NCBI RefSeq assembly: GCF_000735585.1
Contig: NZ_JNNO01000010.1
Span: forward strand, 1 to 64,000
Reading direction: 5' to 3'
DNA length: 64,000 nucleotides
From: Devosia sp. LC5
GTDB lineage: Bacteria > Pseudomonadota > Alphaproteobacteria > Rhizobiales > Devosiaceae
This document shows, piece by piece, positions 60,761 through 64,000 of this stretch; the stretch's first letter is position 1; every line of letters begins with the position of its first letter. The notes under the pieces are model-generated. The model was not told the origin of the DNA. It did no database searches and worked only from the letters and a program-made list of their open reading frames with translations. The position numbers and the translations under genes were made by a program.

Positions 60761-61192
60761 TCAGCCGGTCTGGGTGTGCTGGCCTCCTGGCTCGGAAATA
60801 TTGCTCAGGGCAGCACTGGCCTGCGCCGCATGCTCAACGGCCAGATCGCCAAGCGAGACGATACCAACCAGACGCTTGCCACGATTCAATACGGGCAAGC
60901 GGCGAACCTGAATGCCGCCCATATTGGCGGCCACGTCCTCGATCGCTTCGTCCTCGAAGCAATATTTGACATCCGCACTCATCACCTCGCCCACCCTGGT
61001 CTGCGGCGGCTTTCCTTGCGCCACCGCGCGTACGGCAATGTCGCGATCGGTAATCATGCCAACGAGCCGATCATTCTCGCCAACCGGGATAGCTCCAGCA
61101 TCGACTTCGCCCATCATTGCTGCGGCGTGTTCAATCGTGTCGTTGGGAGCCGCTATGCGAACGTCGCGTGTCATCAGTTCACTGACCAGCAT
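60761..61192 (-). CDS. CBS-domain pair protein
   Basis: 143 residues made almost wholly of two CBS domains (about 8-60 and 72-125), the Bateman module that binds adenine nucleotides. Motifs: VSELMTRDVRIAAPNDTIEHAA, GMITDRDIAVRA, VGEVMSADVKYC and GIVSLGDLAVEHA. ATG at 61192 follows AAGGAGA; the longer open frame upstream has no coding character. Stand-alone CBS pairs of this form are linked to energy or stress sensing. No partner enzyme can be named. Confidence 0.9.
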   Translation of the reverse strand: MLVSELMTRDVRIAAPNDTIEHAAAMMGEVDAGAIPVGENDRLVGMITDRDIAVRAVAQGKPPQTRVGEVMSADVKYCFEDEAIEDVAANMGGIQVRRLPVLNRGKRLVGIVSLGDLAVEHAAQASAALSNISEPGGQHTQTG

Positions 61193-61347
61193 TTCAAGTC
61201 TCCTTCGGGAATGGAACAGGTGCGACCGCTGCAAGGCCGCGTTGGCATCACCTGTTTGCCTAGCGGCAACGTGTATCTTGCTCGCTCGTTCCCCAAAAAC
61301 AGCAAACCCGGTCTGGTGCGGACCAATGCCGTGAGGCGATGGCGCCT

Positions 61348-62061
61348 TCAAATTTCTCCGCGACGCCGGGACTCAGGCGAGTGCGTGCCTGGGCGGGTGG
61401 CCAGCCAGATGACGTGGCGAGAGCCTCGGCTCTTGCCATTGGCCCGGATCCGCTCTTCCTCGACCGTAAAGCCTGCGCGCTGCAGGCGCTGGGTGAAGGC
61501 CCGGTCGGGTGCGGAGGCCCAAATTGCCAGCACACCGCCCGGGCGTAGCGCAGCACTGGCGGCTTTCAGGCCGCTCATGCTGTAGAGTGCGTCATTGGTC
61601 TCGACAGTCAATCCATCGGGGCCGTTGTCCACGTCGAGCAGGATGGCGTCGTAGCGCGCCTTGGCCGAATTGATCAATCGGCGCACGTCGACGACCTTTA
61701 TGCCGACACGCGGATCGCCAAGGCAATCGCCGAAAATGGGGGCCATTGGCCCTTTCGCCCAGGCTACGACCGCAGGCATCAGTTCGGAAACGGTGATGGT
61801 AGCCGTTTTGGGGAACTCGGCGAGCGCCGCACGCAGGGTGAAGCCCATACCAAGCCCGCCGATCAACACGTGGGCATCCGGCCGGTCACTGATCCGCGCC
61901 CTTGCCAACCCGGCCATGGCTTCTTCGGACCCGCTGAGGCGACTATTCATCAAGGCAATCGTGCCCAGCATGATGGAGAATTCATCGGCGCGCTGGATCA
62001 GGCGGATGTCACCGCGGCCATCGGGCAGCGGAACGGTATCGATCAGGACCCAGGGGTTCAC
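61348..62061 (-). CDS. Spermidine synthase-like SAM-dependent methyltransferase-fold protein
   Basis: 237 residues, starting with GTG at 62061. Rossmann fold with the SAM-binding motif HVLIGGLGMGFTLRAAL near 64-80, TVSELMPAVVAWAKG, then VDVRRLINSAKARYDAILLDVDNGPDG. This resembles the spermine/spermidine synthase family rather than classic methyltransferases. No separate N-terminal beta domain is complete, so aminopropyl transfer is uncertain. A methyltransferase role is the alternative. Confidence 0.83.
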   Translation of the reverse strand: MNPWVLIDTVPLPDGRGDIRLIQRADEFSIMLGTIALMNSRLSGSEEAMAGLARARISDRPDAHVLIGGLGMGFTLRAALAEFPKTATITVSELMPAVVAWAKGPMAPIFGDCLGDPRVGIKVVDVRRLINSAKARYDAILLDVDNGPDGLTVETNDALYSMSGLKAASAALRPGGVLAIWASAPDRAFTQRLQRAGFTVEEERIRANGKSRGSRHVIWLATRPGTHSPESRRRGEI

Positions 62062-62196
62062 GGCAACTCTCTCGGCAATTTATGGATTACCTATCCAGCG
62101 TGTGCCGGCGCAGCGCAAGGGCGGTAGCGCCGCGCGCGACCTAACCGACCTATTATTTGCCGCGGCGTTCGGAGTGGTGGCGCGCCATTGCCCGGA

Positions 62197-63018
62197 TCAA
62201 TTGCTCATTGTCGAGCGGTGCGCCCAACCGGTCATCCGCTTCTCCAGCCACGCCATGAGCGCATACATGGCAATGCCCTCGATCGCGAGCATCAGGAGCC
62301 CTGCAAACACCAGCGGCACGTTGAAATTGGATTGGGCAGACGCCATCATATTGCCCAATCCATTGTTGGAGGCCACGGTTTCACTGACCACCGAGCCGAC
62401 AAAGGCCAGCGTGATTGCCACCTTCAGTGAACCGAAGAAATACGGCATTGAGCGCGGAATGCCGACCTTGAGCATGATGTCCAGCTTCTTTGCCCCCAAC
62501 GCCCGCAGGACGTCCTCGGTCTCCGGCTCGATCGTGGCCAGGCCCGTGGCGACATTGACGACAATGGGAAAGAACGAGATCAGGAAAGCCGTCAGCACTG
62601 CCGGTACAGTGCCGATGCCGAACCAGATGACCAGGATCGGGACCAGTGCCACTTTGGGAATTGCATTGAATCCGATCATGATCGGATAAAGCCCGGCATA
62701 AATCGTCTTGGACCAGCCGATGAACAGCCCTATCCCCAGCCCCGCAATGACGGCGATGAGGAAGCCCAGTACCGTGGTGTAAAGCGTCTGCAGCGAGTTC
62801 TTCCAGATCGGCGACCAATATTGCGCGATCGCTTCGAATACCCGGCTTGGCGTCGGAAAAATCGTATGCGGCAGGCCCGAGATCCTAACCCCGACTTCCC
62901 AGATCACGAACAGGCCGATCGTGTAGAGCAGCGGCGCCAGGCGAAGCCAGTTGATCCTGAACGCGGCACGCGGTGGCGGCGGGGCCGATACGGCGGTGAC
63001 GGTTTCGAGATTGGTCAT
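62197..63018 (-). CDS. SsuC/TauC-type ABC transporter permease
   Basis: 273 residues, six membrane segments, BPD_transp_1 family of nitrate/sulfonate/taurine importers. The EAA-type loop is EDVLRALGAKKLDIMLKVGIPRSMPYFFGSL near 178-208. Its ATG overlaps the ATPase stop as ATGA. Last gene of the operon as seen; 135 bases of non-coding DNA follow. Confidence 0.92.
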   Translation of the reverse strand: MTNLETVTAVSAPPPPRAAFRINWLRLAPLLYTIGLFVIWEVGVRISGLPHTIFPTPSRVFEAIAQYWSPIWKNSLQTLYTTVLGFLIAVIAGLGIGLFIGWSKTIYAGLYPIMIGFNAIPKVALVPILVIWFGIGTVPAVLTAFLISFFPIVVNVATGLATIEPETEDVLRALGAKKLDIMLKVGIPRSMPYFFGSLKVAITLAFVGSVVSETVASNNGLGNMMASAQSNFNVPLVFAGLLMLAIEGIAMYALMAWLEKRMTGWAHRSTMSN

Positions 63019-63800
63019 GCTGCAACCCTCGCGATGGCAATCTCGCCATGCAGCGCCTGCACCATTTCGTTGAATGCCGGCCGATAGAGAATGTCGAGCT
63101 GCCGTGGCCGCTCGAACGGCACGACATGTTCGGAAATAACCCGACCCGGACGCGCACTCATCACCACAACCTTGTCGGCCAGGAACACAGACTCCCGCAG
63201 GTCATGGGTGACCAGAACGATGGTGACGTCCTGGCTGGCATGCAGATCCCGGATCACGCACCACAGTTCTTCGCGGGTGAATGCGTCAAGCGCGCCGAAT
63301 GGCTCGTCCAGCATCAGCAGTTCAGGCTCATGGATCAGCGCCCGGCAAAGATTGGCGCGCTGCTGCATGCCGCCGGAAAGCTGCCAGGGAAACTTGTCGC
63401 CAAAGCCCTTGAGACCCACCGTTTCCAGCAGCGCTTCCGCCTTCTCGACATATTCCTTCTTGTGCGCCCGCAGACGATGGCGGTGCCGCTCCACGATCTC
63501 GAGCGGCAGCAGGATATTCTCCAGCGTCGTGCGCCAGGGCAGCATGGTCGGGTTCTGGAACGCCATGCCAACGATCGAGACCGGCTTGCTCACTTCCTGA
63601 CCGGCAACGATCACGGTGCCGCTTTGCGGAATGTGCAGGCCGGTCGTCAGCTTCATCAACGTGGACTTGCCGCAGCCGGACGGCCCCACTACGGCAACAA
63701 ACTCCCCGCGCTCGATCCTCAGGTTAAGGCCGCTCACAGCCAGCGTCCCGCTCGGCCCGCCATAACGCATGTCGACATTTTCGATGGAAACCAAAGGCAT
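63015..63800 (-). CDS. SsuB/TauB-type ABC transporter ATP-binding protein
   Basis: 261 residues. Walker A GPSGCGKST near 38-46, Q-loop GMAFQNPTMLPWRT, signature LSGGMQQRANLCRAL, Walker B LLMLDEPFGALD, H-loop VTHDLRES. This is the single-domain ATPase of the nitrate/sulfonate/taurine class, possibly also for pyrimidine precursors or aromatic acids. It lies between the binding-protein gene (63886 onward) and the permease. Confidence 0.93.
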   Translation of the reverse strand: MPLVSIENVDMRYGGPSGTLAVSGLNLRIERGEFVAVVGPSGCGKSTLMKLTTGLHIPQSGTVIVAGQEVSKPVSIVGMAFQNPTMLPWRTTLENILLPLEIVERHRHRLRAHKKEYVEKAEALLETVGLKGFGDKFPWQLSGGMQQRANLCRALIHEPELLMLDEPFGALDAFTREELWCVIRDLHASQDVTIVLVTHDLRESVFLADKVVVMSARPGRVISEHVVPFERPRQLDILYRPAFNEMVQALHGEIAIARVAA

Positions 63801-63841
63801 GGCGGTTCCGCTATTGTAGAGAACTTCGATACCACGCGGCG

Positions 63842-63872
63842 CCGTTCCTCCCTTTTGCGAAGGGAGGAACGG
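63842..63872 (-). promoter_or_regulatory. 13-bp hairpin between binding-protein and ATPase genes
   Basis: CCGTTCCTCCCTT (63842-63854) pairs perfectly with AAGGGAGGAACGG (63860-63872) around a 5-base loop. It is the strongest single small hairpin in the window. On the minus strand it begins 13 bases after the binding-protein stop and is followed by CGCC, not a U-tract. A 3'-end stabiliser or partial terminator between the binding protein and the rest of the importer is inferred. Confidence 0.65.
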
Positions 63873-63885
63873 AAAGCGCCCTGCC

Positions 63886-64000
63886 CTAAGGCAGCATACG
63901 CTCTTCGGCCTGCGGCAAATATTGCGCGTCGAATACGTCCGCCGCGGTCACGGCACCCTTGAGGCCGAGCGACAGTTTCAGCGTTTCGAGCGAGGCGGTG
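63886..64000 (-). CDS. SsuA-type ABC substrate-binding protein, C-terminal end only
   Basis: A reading frame enters from the right edge and ends with TAG at 63886. The visible 37 residues include LKLSLGLKG and AADVFDAQYLPQAEERMLP, the usual C-terminal form (AADVF...FLP) of NMT1/SsuA-like binding proteins. It sits just upstream of the matching ATPase and permease genes. The rest of the gene lies outside the window. Confidence 0.8.
   Translation of the reverse strand, partial: TASLETLKLSLGLKGAVTAADVFDAQYLPQAEERMLP

Overview
The window looks like chromosomal DNA of a high-GC alphaproteobacterium of the Hyphomicrobiales, most like Devosia and relatives. This is inferred from gene families, the density of ABC, TRAP and TTT importers, and the C/G-rich inverted intergenic repeats usual in that order. 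It was not tested against a database. There is no rRNA, tRNA, CRISPR array, transposase or phage gene. Almost all of it is metabolic and transport modules, each with its own regulator.

Layout. 0.1-5.8 kb: ribose-type sugar ABC importer (ATPase, permease, binding protein) plus a sugar-acid SDR on the minus strand, with a divergent IclR regulator. 5.8-6.5 kb: TauE/SafE permease. 6.8-10.0 kb: tripartite tricarboxylate transporter TctC-TctB-TctA. 10.0-13.1 kb: FdhD and an FdhF/YdeP-type molybdoenzyme. 13.2-21.8 kb: a 1668-residue DUF11-repeat surface protein overlapping a roughly 1205-residue outer-membrane barrel. 22.2-24.7 kb: AraC regulator, an AT-rich gap, a small hypothetical and a DapA-family enzyme. 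24.9-26.1 kb: a divergent enolase-superfamily dehydratase. 26.3-29.4 kb: Rrf2 regulator and an ABC-2 exporter. 29.4-33.9 kb: uronate module (TRAP DctP-Q-M, GntR, KduI). 34.1-40.4 kb: iron-siderophore importer without an ATPase gene, TonB-dependent receptor, AraC regulator. 40.6-47.3 kb: GntR regulator, polyamine-type ABC importer, Asp/Glu/hydantoin racemase, GNAT. 47.5-59.9 kb: large sugar-acid cluster. 59.9-62.1 kb: phosphoribosyltransferase, CBS protein, spermidine-synthase-like protein. 62.2-64.0 kb: SsuABC-type importer cut by the window edge.

The most unusual locus is 47.5-59.9 kb. A nine-gene minus-strand operon encodes a DapA-family enzyme, an enolase-superfamily dehydratase, two paralogous sugar-binding proteins, two permeases, an ATPase, a single polypeptide joining a complete IclR regulator to a complete SMP-30/gluconolactonase, and an SDR. 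Divergent to it lie a 2-dehydro-3-deoxygalactonokinase and a phosphotriesterase-fold lactonase. Between the arms is a near-perfect IclR-type palindrome (GTTCCAT-TAT-ATGGAAC). The parts fit import and oxidation of a sugar to its lactone, lactone opening, dehydration, phosphorylation and cleavage, with the lactone-opening enzyme physically joined to the transcription factor.

Other points: the DUF11 protein carries four exact 113-codon tandem units, each with a canonical EF-hand loop. Several binding-protein genes are followed by strong hairpins before the next cistron. Three convergent gene pairs share a four-base palindrome as their stop codons.
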